Assembly (NCBI RefSeq): GCF_023238205.1 | Contig: NZ_CP096659.1 | Span: forward strand, 3,515,901 to 3,579,900 | Direction of reading: 5' to 3' | DNA length: 64,000 bases | Source: Halorussus limi | GTDB lineage: Archaea > Halobacteriota > Halobacteria > Halobacteriales > Haladaptataceae | Shown: in pieces, positions 16,107 to 24,881 of the stretch | Layout: every line of letters begins with the position of its first letter | Position numbering within the stretch: position 1 is the first letter of the stretch | Position numbers and translations under genes: made by a program | The notes under the pieces: model-generated | Told to the model about the DNA's origin: nothing | Database searches by the model: none | What the model saw: the letters and a program-made list of their open reading frames with translations, nothing else

Positions 16107-17552
16107 TTAGCTTCCTCCCGTGATGCCTTCCGGTTTGACCAGCAGGACGACGAACAGGATGGCGAACGCGATGGGGATGCGGTAGGTCGACCCGATGTTC
16201 GGAATCGCGTAGATGCCCACGTCCATCGACAGTCCGACGATGTAGCTCCCGAGAATCGCACCGTACACCGACTGGAGGCCGCCGAGGATGACCCCGGCGA
16301 ACATCGGGAGCAACAGGAAGAATCCCATGTTGACCGTCAGCTGGCTGAACAGCACTCCGAGCATCACGCCGCCGACCGCGGCGAACGCCCCGGCGATTAT
16401 CCACGTCGCCATCATCACGCGGTCGGTGTTGATGCCCGTAATCTTCGCGAGGTCGATGTTGTCGCTGGAGGCCCGCATCGCCTTCCCGAGTTTGGTCTCC
16501 TGAAGCAGGAAGTGCAGGAATCCCATCATCCCGAGCGCGATGAACAGGACCGAGGCCCGCATGACCGAGATGCGGATGCGGGTCGCGAACGCCGACGAGT
16601 CGGGAACCGACCCGCCGCCCGCCAGCGCGAACAGGAGCGCGACGAACGTCACGATTCCCCCGAGCGCCGCGGTGAGTCTCGGTCCGACGGTGTGGCCCGC
16701 GCCGTAGCCCTCCGCGCCGCCGCTCCGCCAGCGGTAGGCCGCGGCCGCGACGACCAGCGTCAGGCCGACCAACGCGACGAACGCGAGCCACGAGTAGGTC
16801 GCGGTGAACATCGCTTGGTCGGGTTCCGGCCCGGTGTCGATGACGTGCATCGTGAAACCGCTACCGGTGACGTAGAAGTCGAAGAACTTCGCGGCCGACA
16901 GGCCGATGTCGTAGCCGAACACCGTGCCGACCTGCGGGACGACGTAGGTCCGGACCTGTCCGCCGTAGAACGCCTGCGTACCGAACCGAAGCACGAAGGA
17001 GAGACCCAGCGTGACGATGAGCATCGTCGCCAGCGAGGCGTCCTTCGCGCGGAACTTCTGGAAGATTACCTTCTCGAGGAACGGTGCTATCCACGCGAGC
17101 ATCAGCGCCGAGAGCAACAGTCCGGCCCAGATCGAGGGGAATCCGAGCGTGACGACGACGCCCAGCACCGCCGCGACGGCCGCGTGGACGCCGAGTGCGA
17201 GCGCCGGACTGGGGTCGCCGGGCCACCACGACCCCTTCAGCGCGGGGAGACCGCCGAGTAAGTACACCGTGGCCAGCGCCGACCCGGCGGCGAGGACGAA
17301 GAGGACGGCCATCCCGACGCCGGTGAGTTCGCGGGCCGCCGCGTCGGTCAGCATCTCGAAGACCGGCACGGTCGTCGGTTTGTTGACGAACAGCGCCATG
17401 TACGCCCCGAGCATGAGGAGTTCGCCGTGCGCGAAGTTCGGGACTTCGGCGATGTTGTACACCAGCGCCAGTCCGATAGCACCCAGCGCGACGATGCTCC
17501 CGGTGACTAATCCGGTCGTAATCGCGTTGGCCAACCCGGTACTAGGTGGCAT
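16107..17552 (-). CDS. livH: Enlarged ABC permease LivH
   Basis: A 481-residue permease, against about 290-310 for the family. The N-terminal family signature (VYNIAEVPNFAHGELLMLGAY) and the C-terminal coupling region (ETKLGKAMRASSDNIDLAKITGIN, then GVILGGLQSVYGAILGSYIVG) are present. Extra hydrophobic segments lie in the first third (about 70-130) and between about residue 215 and 335. The first gene of the livHMGF unit; the start MPPSTGLAN at 17552 is preferred over one ten residues upstream because it aligns with the family start. Confidence 0.9.
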   Translation of the reverse strand: MPPSTGLANAITTGLVTGSIVALGAIGLALVYNIAEVPNFAHGELLMLGAYMALFVNKPTTVPVFEMLTDAAARELTGVGMAVLFVLAAGSALATVYLLGGLPALKGSWWPGDPSPALALGVHAAVAAVLGVVVTLGFPSIWAGLLLSALMLAWIAPFLEKVIFQKFRAKDASLATMLIVTLGLSFVLRFGTQAFYGGQVRTYVVPQVGTVFGYDIGLSAAKFFDFYVTGSGFTMHVIDTGPEPDQAMFTATYSWLAFVALVGLTLVVAAAAYRWRSGGAEGYGAGHTVGPRLTAALGGIVTFVALLFALAGGGSVPDSSAFATRIRISVMRASVLFIALGMMGFLHFLLQETKLGKAMRASSDNIDLAKITGINTDRVMMATWIIAGAFAAVGGVMLGVLFSQLTVNMGFFLLLPMFAGVILGGLQSVYGAILGSYIVGLSMDVGIYAIPNIGSTYRIPIAFAILFVVLLVKPEGITGGS

Positions 17553-17905
17553 GTGAAACCACCTCGCATGTCTGCTTGTCACAACCTACCATATGACGTA
17601 TCTCGCAAGCCCGACCTATTTGTGTCTTGCGCTTTTTCACACCCCTCGAAGAAGCGGATGGCCTGCGCTCGAGACGGTGGTCCAAGCGTAGAGCGTCTAT
17701 CGACGTCCAGAACGACTATCTGGGTCCGGGACTGCCGCCTGCGCTAGGACCGCCGGGCCACGGTCCACGTCCGAGCAGCACGGTCGCGGCAAGCGTCCGA
17801 ACGAGAGCGGACAGTCTCCCGGTCCGCGATTGCCGGAGCGTTCCGGTCTCCGACTACCGGGACATCTCGGTTCCCGATTGGGAGTCGCCCGGCCGACCCG
17901 ACCGG
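17553..17905. other. 353-base intergenic region upstream of livH
   Basis: No reading frame with coding character on either strand. An AT-richer patch at about 17570-17640 (ACCATATGACGTATCTC, CGCTTTTTCACACC) is the likely livH promoter zone. The rest is GC-rich with loosely repeated CCGATTGGG/CCGATTGCCGG words between 17820 and 17890, close to the end of the convergently placed CBS gene; nothing further can be assigned. Confidence 0.4.
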
Positions 17906-18535
17906 TTACACTTCGCGGCAGTCGGCGCAGATGAGTTGGCCGTTGACGTTCGCGAGTTCTCGGCTCAGCGTTCCGCAGGTCTCGCAGATGCTCCGGTCGG
18001 AGTACTCGCGGCGGTCGCCGTTCTCGCCGACGGTCCCGGTCGGTTCCGCGGGCCGGTCGCCGGTCATCGGTTCGCCGCCCACGCGGTCGTCGCTCATCGG
18101 TCCGCGGCCACTGACCTCGGCGGGCGAGTCGCCGTGGAACGACGGGACGGCCGACAGCGACGCCGACGCCGAGATGACGTCGCGCTCCGAGAGGACGCCG
18201 ACGAGTTCGTCGCCGTCGGTGACGAGGAGTCGCCGGATGTCCTCGCGAGACATCGTGCCGGCGGCGTCCGACAGTTCGCGCTCGGCGTCCACCGAGACGA
18301 CCGGTTCGGACATCACCGACGACACCTCGGTCTCGGCCGGAGCGCCCTCCTCGGCGACCAGCGAGAGTACGTCCGACTCGGTCATGATGCCCACCGGGTC
18401 GCTCCCGCGGAGGACGACCACACAACCGGTTCCCTCCTCGTCCATGAGTCTGACCGCTCCGAGAACCGTGTCCGATTCGCTGACGCCGACGTATTCTCGG
18501 GTCATCACGTCCCGGACAGTCACTTCGCCTTCCAT
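17906..18535 (-). CDS. CBS-pair protein with C-terminal zinc ribbon
   Basis: A 209-residue protein. Two CBS domains occupy about residues 1-60 and 70-130 (VRDVMTREYVGVSESDTVLGAVRLM...GIMTESDVLSL; SSVMSEPVVSV...GVLSERDVISA), together a nucleotide-sensing Bateman module. A disordered Ser/Gly/Asp linker (130-175) leads to a zinc ribbon, CETCG-x16-CADC, at the C-terminus. The combination is common in haloarchaea and suggests an adenine-nucleotide sensor that binds nucleic acid or a protein. No enzyme domain is attached. Monocistronic; a TATA-like run (CTCTAAAAGG) sits just upstream around 18557. Confidence 0.85.
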   Translation of the reverse strand: MEGEVTVRDVMTREYVGVSESDTVLGAVRLMDEEGTGCVVVLRGSDPVGIMTESDVLSLVAEEGAPAETEVSSVMSEPVVSVDAERELSDAAGTMSREDIRRLLVTDGDELVGVLSERDVISASASLSAVPSFHGDSPAEVSGRGPMSDDRVGGEPMTGDRPAEPTGTVGENGDRREYSDRSICETCGTLSRELANVNGQLICADCREV

Positions 18536-18806
18536 GTGCGAAAGATTGGCACAGATTCTCTAAAAGGTATCCCCGGCAACTTTATGCCCGTAAGAAACCA
18601 ACGTTAGAAGTTGTCTCTTCGGACACGACGAGATTGGCGGTCGGACGGCGAACCGCCGGCGGGAGCGAAGTTACCCCGTCATTGCTCGACGAGGCCGGCG
18701 ACGGAGTTCGATTCGGGGTGTTCGTTCGGATACGCGAGCGTCGAAAAACGGTATCGACCAAAAACGACCGAAACGGCCGTATCGACCGCACCGACCCGAC
18801 CGCGTG

Positions 18807-19565
18807 TCAGTCGATGACGACGCGGTCGCCGTCGTCGCGGCAGTCTTCGAGCGCGTGCTTGGCGGCCATCCCGGCGGTCTGAGCGTTGGCGGCCTGTCCG
18901 ACGCCGACCTTGAGTTCGACTTCGACGGTCTCCTCGACGTGCCGAATGGCGTCCTCGTAGGCCGCCGCGTCGAGGTCGGGGGAGAGCGCGATGACGTTGT
19001 CCCCGCCGACGAAAAAGGAGAGGCCCTCGTGGGCGCGCCGGAAGTACCGCATCAGTTCGGCGTAACCCTGTTCGATGTGGATGAACGAGTCGAAGGCGTT
19101 CAACTGGTCGGTGTACTTCCCGGTGGCGTCGTTCACGTCGAAGTGCGCGATCTGCACGTCGTCGTCCGTGCGCTCGTCGGGGTCGAGCGTCGCGCCCCGG
19201 AGGATTTCGGTCCGGTCGGCCGCCTGCGCGCTCCCGGCGTCCTGAATGTGTTCGGTCGCCGCGGAGAGCGCCTCGACCGGACTCGGGTCCACGCCGACGC
19301 CGAAACTGACGGTCACGGGGTAGCGGTTGGCGACCGACTCCTGCACCAGCGCGTGGTCGGCCTCGTCCATCCCGTTCGTGACCGCTATCATGTTGTCGAA
19401 CCGGGTGAAGAAGACGTACCCCTCGCGGTTGCCGACCAGTTGCGCGAGGTCGGCGTAGAGTCGGGACTGGAGGGTCTGGAGGTCCACTTCCCGGCGCGGT
19501 TCTGGCGTCACGGTCCACGGTCCGTAGTTGTCGATCTGAATTAGGGTGACCTGCGCGTTCGTCAC
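18807..19565 (-). CDS. gch3: GTP cyclohydrolase III
   Basis: Archaeal enzyme that opens the imidazole ring of GTP and releases pyrophosphate to give 2-amino-5-formylamino-6-ribosylaminopyrimidinone phosphate (FAPy), the first step toward archaeal riboflavin and F420. The 252 residues match the family length. The fold is a tandem of cyclase-like domains: YVFFTRFDNMIAVTNG in the first and LSFFVGGDNVIALSPD in the second, each followed by a VSFGVGVDPSP- or VGVGQAANAQTAG-type segment. The start MTNAQVTLIQIDNYGPW is characteristic. A TATA box lies 30 bases upstream, consistent with a leaderless transcript. Confidence 0.93.
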   Translation of the reverse strand: MTNAQVTLIQIDNYGPWTVTPEPRREVDLQTLQSRLYADLAQLVGNREGYVFFTRFDNMIAVTNGMDEADHALVQESVANRYPVTVSFGVGVDPSPVEALSAATEHIQDAGSAQAADRTEILRGATLDPDERTDDDVQIAHFDVNDATGKYTDQLNAFDSFIHIEQGYAELMRYFRRAHEGLSFFVGGDNVIALSPDLDAAAYEDAIRHVEETVEVELKVGVGQAANAQTAGMAAKHALEDCRDDGDRVVID

Positions 19566-19591
19566 TGTTGGGCGTTGGTTTGTGACGGTGG

Positions 19592-19599
19592 CTTATAAG
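19592..19599 (-). promoter_or_regulatory. TATA box of the GTP cyclohydrolase III gene
   Basis: CTTATAAG, itself palindromic, ends about 27 bases upstream of the ATG at 19565 on the minus strand. It is the only AT-rich hexamer run in the immediate upstream region and fits the haloarchaeal TATA spacing. Confidence 0.55.
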
Positions 19600-19820
19600 T
19601 TATCCTAATTGTGGTAGCGTTTCCAGAACTGAGAACGGAATCGGCGCGGGAGACGAAACCCGACCCGTTCGATTGTCGATACGGACAGAATATCACTGAG
19701 AGAACCGAAACCCGACTCGATACGGAGTCGAAGTGACTGTACGGTCGGACTCCGACGATAGAAGTCGGGAATCGGAAAATACTCGTCCACATTTCGGGGC
19801 GTTTCGTAGACGTATCTCAC

Positions 19821-19830
19821 AATACTTATC
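19821..19830 (+). promoter_or_regulatory. TATA box of the cold-shock gene
   Basis: AATACTTATC lies about 32 bases upstream of the ATG at 19858. The spacing suggests a very short 5' leader, as for most haloarchaeal genes. Confidence 0.5.
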
Positions 19831-19857
19831 CGTGCGGCGGACATTCGTTAATTTGCT

Positions 19858-20052
19858 ATGGCAGAAGGAACCGTTGACTTCTTCAACGACACAGGCGGCT
19901 ACGGCTTCATCGACACTGAGGACGCGGACGAGGACGTTTTCTTCCACATGGAAGATATCGGCGGCCCCGACCTCGAGGAAGGCACTGAGGTAGAGTTCGA
20001 GATCGAGCAAGCGGACAAGGGTCCGCGCGCGACGAATCTTACGCGACTTTAA
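19858..20052 (+). CDS. cspA: Cold-shock domain protein (CspA family)
   Basis: A 64-residue single cold-shock (OB-fold) domain, the standard size for haloarchaeal Csp proteins. RNP1 is [10 protein letters not shown] and RNP2 is DVFFHMEDI; the start [17 protein letters not shown] is typical, with acidic replacements of the usual lysines. It binds single-stranded RNA or DNA as a chaperone. It stands alone under its own promoter, and an ATP/GTP-independent role is expected. Confidence 0.95.
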   Translation: MAEGTVDFFNDTGGYGFIDTEDADEDVFFHMEDIGGPDLEEGTEVEFEIEQADKGPRATNLTRL

Positions 20053-20363
20053 ATTAGCGCAGTTGTCCGCTTGACGGCGGTACGACTCGTGATTTTCTCT
20101 GGAACCGCACGCGAGTAGCGCTGGCTATTCCGGGACGACTCGTAGATACGTGAGCAGGTACTGCTGACGCCGGAGTCGAAATCCCGTGCGGGATTACCCG
20201 CGACTCGTCACGAGCAGGCGTTGTTACGCGACCAGCGACAGCGATTGTGGGACGGCCGACAACGTCCCGAAACCGTCCTCCCGCGCGGCGGGACACCGCC
20301 CGCGGAGAGAGCGGAAATCCGAATCCGAGGGATTCAAACCACAGTCTGCCCTGCACCTCACCA
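20053..20363. other. 311-base intergenic region between cspA and udk
   Basis: No coding frame, tRNA or strong inverted repeat is seen. The sequence just before udk is GC-rich with no clear TATA element within 40 bases of the ATG, so the udk transcript may start further upstream. Confidence 0.35.
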
Positions 20364-21176
20364 ATGACCATTCCGTCGTTCGTCGTGGGTATCGCGGGGG
20401 GAACCGGGGCCGGAAAGACGACGGTCGCCCGCGAGATTACCGAGGAGGTCGAGGACGCCGTCACGCGGATTCCGATGGACAACTACTACAAGGACCTGAG
20501 TCACATGGACTTCGAGGAGCGCACGGAGGTCAATTACGACCACCCCTCGGCGTTCGAGTGGGACCTCCTGCGCGAACATATGGACGCCCTGCTCTCGGGC
20601 CAGACCATCGAGATGCCCCAGTACGACTTCGAGATTCACAACCGCAAGACGGAGACCGTCACGGTCGAACCGACAGACGTCATCGTGCTGGAGGGCATCT
20701 TCGCGCTCTACGACGAGGAACTGAACGAGATGCTCGACATCCGGGTCTACGTCGAGACCGACGCCGACGTGCGCATCCTCCGGCGCATCGAACGCGACGT
20801 GGTGGACCGCGGCCGCGACTTAGAGGGCGTCATCGACCAGTACCTCTCGACGGTCAAACCGATGCACGAACAGTTCGTCGCGCCGACGAAGAAGCGCGCC
20901 GACCTCATCATCCCCGAGGGAGCGAACGCCGTCGCGGTGAACCTGCTGGAGGAGAAGGTCCGCGCCGAGACCTACACCGACTCGGGGTCGGTCTGGACCC
21001 TGAGCGAGGAGGGCGTCGAGCGCGAGGACGCCGAACGCCTCGCGGTCACCAGCGCGGGCGCGACCGACGCGGAACCGGGCGCGGCCGACGCCGAACGCGG
21101 AACCCGCGAGGGCGACCGGCGGGCGGGGCCGGACGACGAGGACCCGGAGAAGTGGAACGACGAGAACGAGAAGTAG
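20364..21176 (+). CDS. udk: Uridine kinase
   Basis: Phosphorylates uridine (and cytidine) to UMP/CMP in pyrimidine salvage. Of 270 residues, the first 210 are the P-loop kinase: Walker A GIAGGTGAGKTT near residue 9-20, substrate loop MDNYYKD, EVNYDHPSAFEWD, PQYDFEIHNR, VIVLEGIFALYD and the lid RIERDVVDRGRDLEGVIDQY. The last 60 residues are a poorly conserved acidic, Ala/Gly-rich extension usual in haloarchaea. The ATG at 20364 gives a start MTIPSFVVGIAGG that fits the family; the 39 codons upstream do not. Confidence 0.92.
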   Translation: MTIPSFVVGIAGGTGAGKTTVAREITEEVEDAVTRIPMDNYYKDLSHMDFEERTEVNYDHPSAFEWDLLREHMDALLSGQTIEMPQYDFEIHNRKTETVTVEPTDVIVLEGIFALYDEELNEMLDIRVYVETDADVRILRRIERDVVDRGRDLEGVIDQYLSTVKPMHEQFVAPTKKRADLIIPEGANAVAVNLLEEKVRAETYTDSGSVWTLSEEGVEREDAERLAVTSAGATDAEPGAADAERGTREGDRRAGPDDEDPEKWNDENEK

Positions 21177-21197
21177 CTCGAACGACGAAAATCCGAT

Positions 21198-21518
21198 TCA
21201 GGCGCTCTTCTTCTCGGGGTTCTCGCCGCGCGGGTGGTAGTCCCAGAAGCCGCCCCGGCGCATCCCCGCGCCGACGGCCTTGTGGAAGTCCAGAATCGAG
21301 TCGAACTCCTCGCCCTCGACGTGTTCGAAGATGTCCGCGACGCTGACGACGCGCTGGTAGTTGATGCGAACCGGTTCGTCGGCGTGTTCCTCGACGAACT
21401 CCCGCTTCGAGAGCGGGAAGTCCTCCTCCTCGTCGAGTTTCTTGGCGAGAATCGCCATGCCGTACTTGCGTCCGCCTTCGCTCCCTTCTTCGCCGTCGGG
21501 GTCGTGCGGCCAGTCCAT
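21198..21518 (-). CDS. DUF5785 family protein
   Basis: A 106-residue conserved haloarchaeal protein that starts MDWPHDPDGEEGSEGGRKYG and includes FPLSKREFVEEHADEPVRINY, VVSVADIFEHVEGEEF and FWDYHPRGENP. I recognise this as the DUF5785 family. The central part looks helical and might be DNA-associated, but no function is established. It is convergent with udk and its stop is about 20 bases from that gene's stop. Confidence 0.8.
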   Translation of the reverse strand: MDWPHDPDGEEGSEGGRKYGMAILAKKLDEEEDFPLSKREFVEEHADEPVRINYQRVVSVADIFEHVEGEEFDSILDFHKAVGAGMRRGGFWDYHPRGENPEKKSA

Positions 21519-21652
21519 ACCCGGAACGTGGGACGGGCCGTAAAAAGAGTTTACCGTTCGTCGGAGCGTCCGAGACGCGGACGGTGACGCGGTAATCGAA
21601 CCGGAACGGCCCCGACGGCGGACGACGGAACCGCCGCGTTAGCTTCGGGAGG

Positions 21653-22834
21653 TCAGTCGTCGGCGTCGGCCGGACTCGTTCGCTCGCCGAGCAGTTCCTC
21701 GCGGTGTTCGTCGAGCAGGGGCGCGCACTCGCCCGGGTCGGGCGGCGTCTCGCTCAGTTTGATGGGCGACCCCGCGACGGTCACGTCCTCGTCGGCCCCC
21801 GGCTGTTCGACCTCGACCAGCATGTCGCGGGCCCGGACGTGAGGGTCCTCGAAAACGTCGGCGACGTCCTGCACGGGCGCGCACGGGACCGACCCTTCGA
21901 GCGCGTCGCACAGTTCCTCGGCGGTCCTGCCGGCGGTCCACTCGGCTATCTCCTCGCGGAGCGACTCGCGGTCGTCGAGGCGGTCGGCCGCGGTCGGGTA
22001 GTCGGCCGCGAGGTCCGGCCGGTCCATCGCCTCGCAGAGGGCGTTCCAGTGGTTGTCCCCGAACGCGGCCACGACGACGTGGCCGTCCGCGGTCTCGAAG
22101 GCGTTGTACGGGAACAGCGTGGGGTGGGAGTTCCCCCGGCGAGTCGGGACCTCGCCGGTGTAGGAGTGCTGGTAGACCGTCCGCTCGCACATCGAAATCA
22201 TGGCGTCGTACATCGCGGTGTCGACGTACTGGCCCTCGCCGGTCCGGTCGCGGTGGTGAAGCGCCGCGAGGATGCCCACCGCGTTCAGCGTCGCGGTGAA
22301 CAGGTCGCCGATGCCCGGCCCCACCTTGGTCGGCGGGCCGTCCTCCGGTCCCGTAATCTCCATCACGCCGCCGAGCGCCTGCGCGACGAGGTCGAACGAG
22401 GGTTGGCCCTGTCGGTCGGTCTCGCCCGTGCGCGGGTCGCCGAACCCACGGATGGAGGCGTAGACGAGTTCGGGGTTGCGCTCGCGCAGGGTCTCGTATT
22501 CGAGGGCGAACCGCTCCATCGTCCCCGCTTGGAAGTTCTCCGCGACCACGTCGGCCTCCTCGACCAGTTCGAGGAAGTCCTCGCGGTCGGCCTCGTCGTT
22601 CAGGTCGAGTTCGAGGCTCCGCTTGCCGCGGTTGACGCTCTGGAAGTACCCGCCGTAGGCCTCCCGGTCGCCCCCGTCGTCGCCGACGAAGGGAGGATTC
22701 GGTCGTATGAGGTCGCCGCCGGGACGCTCGATTTTTACCACGTCGGCGCCCAAATCCGAGAGGAGCATGGTACAGTACGGTCCCGCTAGAACCTGCGTGA
22801 GGTCGAGTACGCGCACGTCGTCGAGCGCTTGCAT
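21653..22834 (-). CDS. mct: Succinyl-CoA:mesaconate CoA-transferase (CaiB/BaiF family)
   Basis: Class III CoA-transferase of 393 residues. In the methylaspartate cycle it activates mesaconate with CoA from succinyl-CoA. The family features are the start LDDVRVLDLTQVLAGPYCTMLLSDLGADVVKIE in pattern, the loop GFGDPRTGE and catalytic Asp177 in GPGIGDLFTA, the position of the aspartyl thioester in formyl-CoA transferase. The CaiB family has many substrates; the assignment rests on the divergent mamA-mamB-mal-mch genes next door. A 150-base intergenic region with an inverted repeat separates it from mamA. Confidence 0.87.
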   Translation of the reverse strand: MQALDDVRVLDLTQVLAGPYCTMLLSDLGADVVKIERPGGDLIRPNPPFVGDDGGDREAYGGYFQSVNRGKRSLELDLNDEADREDFLELVEEADVVAENFQAGTMERFALEYETLRERNPELVYASIRGFGDPRTGETDRQGQPSFDLVAQALGGVMEITGPEDGPPTKVGPGIGDLFTATLNAVGILAALHHRDRTGEGQYVDTAMYDAMISMCERTVYQHSYTGEVPTRRGNSHPTLFPYNAFETADGHVVVAAFGDNHWNALCEAMDRPDLAADYPTAADRLDDRESLREEIAEWTAGRTAEELCDALEGSVPCAPVQDVADVFEDPHVRARDMLVEVEQPGADEDVTVAGSPIKLSETPPDPGECAPLLDEHREELLGERTSPADADD

Positions 22835-22938
22835 CGTTTCACCCCTCGCCGACCCGCGACAAAAATCTTCGCAATAGATGATTACATTTGTCTGAAAGGG
22901 ACATGGACACCCTCAAATGACCTTAAAGGGGTTTAATC

Positions 22939-22970
22939 ATGAACAATGATTATCTTTAAGTATTGTTCAT
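22939..22970. promoter_or_regulatory. Inverted repeat flanking the mamA TATA box, candidate operator
   Basis: ATGAACAAT (22939-22947) and ATTGTTCAT (22962-22970) are perfect reverse complements 14 bases apart. The spacer carries the TATA-like TTATCTTTAAG, which is about 30 bases before the mamA ATG at 22985. A dimer on these arms would sit over the promoter of the mamA-mamB-mal-mch-lyase unit and could also affect mct. A further AT-rich symmetric word (TTAAAGGGGTTTAA) lies immediately upstream, at 22923-22936. Confidence 0.55.
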
Positions 22971-22984
22971 GGAAGTTGTAGGTG

Positions 22985-23425
22985 ATGTCTGCTACAGTCA
23001 TCCTCGGCGTCATCGGGTCCGACGCGCACGCCGTCGGCATCACGATACTCGAACAGGCGCTCTCGACGGCCGGTTTCGAGGTCGTCAACCTCGGCGTCCA
23101 GTCCAGCCAGCAGGAGTTCATCACCGCGGCCGAAGCACACGAGGGTGACGCCGTACTCGTCTCCTCTCTCTACGGACACGCCGAGCAGGACTGCCGCGGG
23201 TTCCACGAGGCCATCGCGGACGCGGACCTCGACCTCGTCACCTACATCGGCGGCAACCTCGCGGTCGGGCAGGACGACTTCGACCGGACCAGCGAGCGGT
23301 TCCGGGAGATGGGCTTCGACCGGGTCTTCGACTCCGAGACCGGTCCCGAGGAAGCCATCGCCGCGCTCAAGGCCGACATGAACATCGCGGAGTCCGAAGC
23401 CGAACGAGCCAGACTCACGAGCTGA
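22985..23425 (+). CDS. mamA: Glutamate mutase, cobalamin-binding small subunit
   Basis: B12-binding subunit (MutS/GlmS type, 146 residues) that with MamB converts L-glutamate to (2S,3S)-3-methylaspartate by adenosylcobalamin radical chemistry. The base-off cobalamin motif is D13-A-H15-A-V-G18, where His15 replaces dimethylbenzimidazole on cobalt, with SSLYGH and GGNL further on completing the Rossmann-type site. The ATG at 22985 immediately follows a GTG in frame; ATG is preferred. First gene of a five-gene unit with short spacers. Confidence 0.95.
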   Translation: MSATVILGVIGSDAHAVGITILEQALSTAGFEVVNLGVQSSQQEFITAAEAHEGDAVLVSSLYGHAEQDCRGFHEAIADADLDLVTYIGGNLAVGQDDFDRTSERFREMGFDRVFDSETGPEEAIAALKADMNIAESEAERARLTS

Positions 23426-23447
23426 GTTACCCCTCTCGATTCACTCA

Positions 23448-24881
23448 ATGTTACGCGACACGCGACTCTCCGGAAGAGACCTCTCGCGCATCGGCCAAGA
23501 GATACGGGCGGACTGGTCGGTCGACGACCTCGACTTCGAGGAGGCGGTCGAGTACCACGACTCGCTGCCGGCGAGCAAACGGTTCGCCCGGGTCCTCGAA
23601 GACGCCGACCGCCCGCTTCTCCAACCCCGGGCGGGGGTCCCGCGACTCGACGACCAGATCGAGCTTCTGGGCCACCTCGAAGAGGCGGGGCGGGCCGACC
23701 TGCTCCCGACGACCATCGACTCGTACACGCGAGACAACGAGTACGAGAAAGCCCAGCAGGGCCTCGAAGAGGCCCGCGAGAGCGGCGAGGACACTCTCAA
23801 CGGCTTCCCCGCGGTCAACCACGGCGTCGAGGGCTGTCGGGAGCTAATCGAGGCGCTCGACGCGCCCATCGAGGTCCGCCACGGCACGCCCGACGCCAGA
23901 CTGCTCGCGGCCGTCACGTTCGCCGGCGGGTTCCAGAGCTTCGAGGGCGGTCCCATCTCGTACAACATCCCCTACACGAAGGAGCACGACCTCGCCGAGA
24001 CCATCGAACACTGGCAGTACGTCGACCGCCTCGCCGGAGCCTACACCGAGCGCGGCGTCACGATAAACCGAGAACCGTTCGGGCCGCTCACGGGGACGCT
24101 GGTCCCGCCGAGCATCGCCATCGCGGTGATGCTGGTCGAGGGGATGCTCGCCGCCACGCAGGGCGTCCGGAGCGTCACGCTCGGCTACGGACAGGTCGGC
24201 AATCTCGTCCAAGACATCGCGGCGCTCCGGGCGCTCCGCGGACTCGGCGAGGAGTACCTCCCGGACGAGGTGGCCGTCACCACCGTCTTCCACGAGTGGA
24301 TGGGCGGGTTCCCGCCGGACGAGGCCCGCGCCAACGGCGTCATCGCGCTCGGCGCGGCCACCGCGGCCATCGCGGAACCCGACAAGGTCATCACCAAGTC
24401 CCCGCAGGAGTTCGGCGGCGTGCCGACCAAGGAGGCCAACGCCGCGGGTCTGCGGACCACCAGACAGCTCATCGACATGATGCGAGAACAGGAGATAACC
24501 CTCGACGGCGTCGAGCGCGAGCGCGAGTTCATCGAGAAGTCCACCCGGTCGCTGATGGACACCGTCCTCGAACTCGGCGACGAAGACGTGGCCCGAGGCG
24601 TCGTCGAAGCCTTCGACACGGGAAAACTCGACGTGCCGTTCGCGCCGAGCGACAGCGCGGAGAGCGCGGTGCTCCCGGCCCGCGACGACGACGGTCGGGT
24701 CCGCATACTCCAGTTCGGCGACCTCGCGCTCGACCCGGACCTCAAGGACGTTCACACCGACCGACTCGACCGCCGGGCGCGCGCCGAGAACCGCGACCGG
24801 TCGTTCCAGATGGTCGCCGACGACGTGGACGCCATCAGCGACGGGCGACTCATCGGCCGGCCGGGAGGTGAGGGCGCGTGA
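23448..24881 (+). CDS. mamB: Glutamate mutase, catalytic large subunit
   Basis: Catalytic subunit (GlmE/MutE type, 477 residues) of glutamate mutase. It is a TIM barrel that binds substrate and the adenosyl group. Visible family segments are FPAVNHGVEGCRELIE, IEVRHGTPDARLL, FEGGPISYNIPYTKE, REPFGPLTGTLVPPS, VTLGYGQVGN and EFGGVPTKEANA. It follows mamA by 22 bases and its TGA overlaps the GTG start of mal by 4 bases (GTGA). With mamA it makes a heterodimeric or heterotetrameric cytoplasmic enzyme. Confidence 0.95.
   Translation: MLRDTRLSGRDLSRIGQEIRADWSVDDLDFEEAVEYHDSLPASKRFARVLEDADRPLLQPRAGVPRLDDQIELLGHLEEAGRADLLPTTIDSYTRDNEYEKAQQGLEEARESGEDTLNGFPAVNHGVEGCRELIEALDAPIEVRHGTPDARLLAAVTFAGGFQSFEGGPISYNIPYTKEHDLAETIEHWQYVDRLAGAYTERGVTINREPFGPLTGTLVPPSIAIAVMLVEGMLAATQGVRSVTLGYGQVGNLVQDIAALRALRGLGEEYLPDEVAVTTVFHEWMGGFPPDEARANGVIALGAATAAIAEPDKVITKSPQEFGGVPTKEANAAGLRTTRQLIDMMREQEITLDGVEREREFIEKSTRSLMDTVLELGDEDVARGVVEAFDTGKLDVPFAPSDSAESAVLPARDDDGRVRILQFGDLALDPDLKDVHTDRLDRRARAENRDRSFQMVADDVDAISDGRLIGRPGGEGA

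Noticed and set aside
17697..18425. A 242-residue minus-strand frame overlapping the CBS gene
   Set aside because: Wrong frame relative to the CBS/zinc-ribbon protein, which has clear domains; the Arg-rich product has no pattern.
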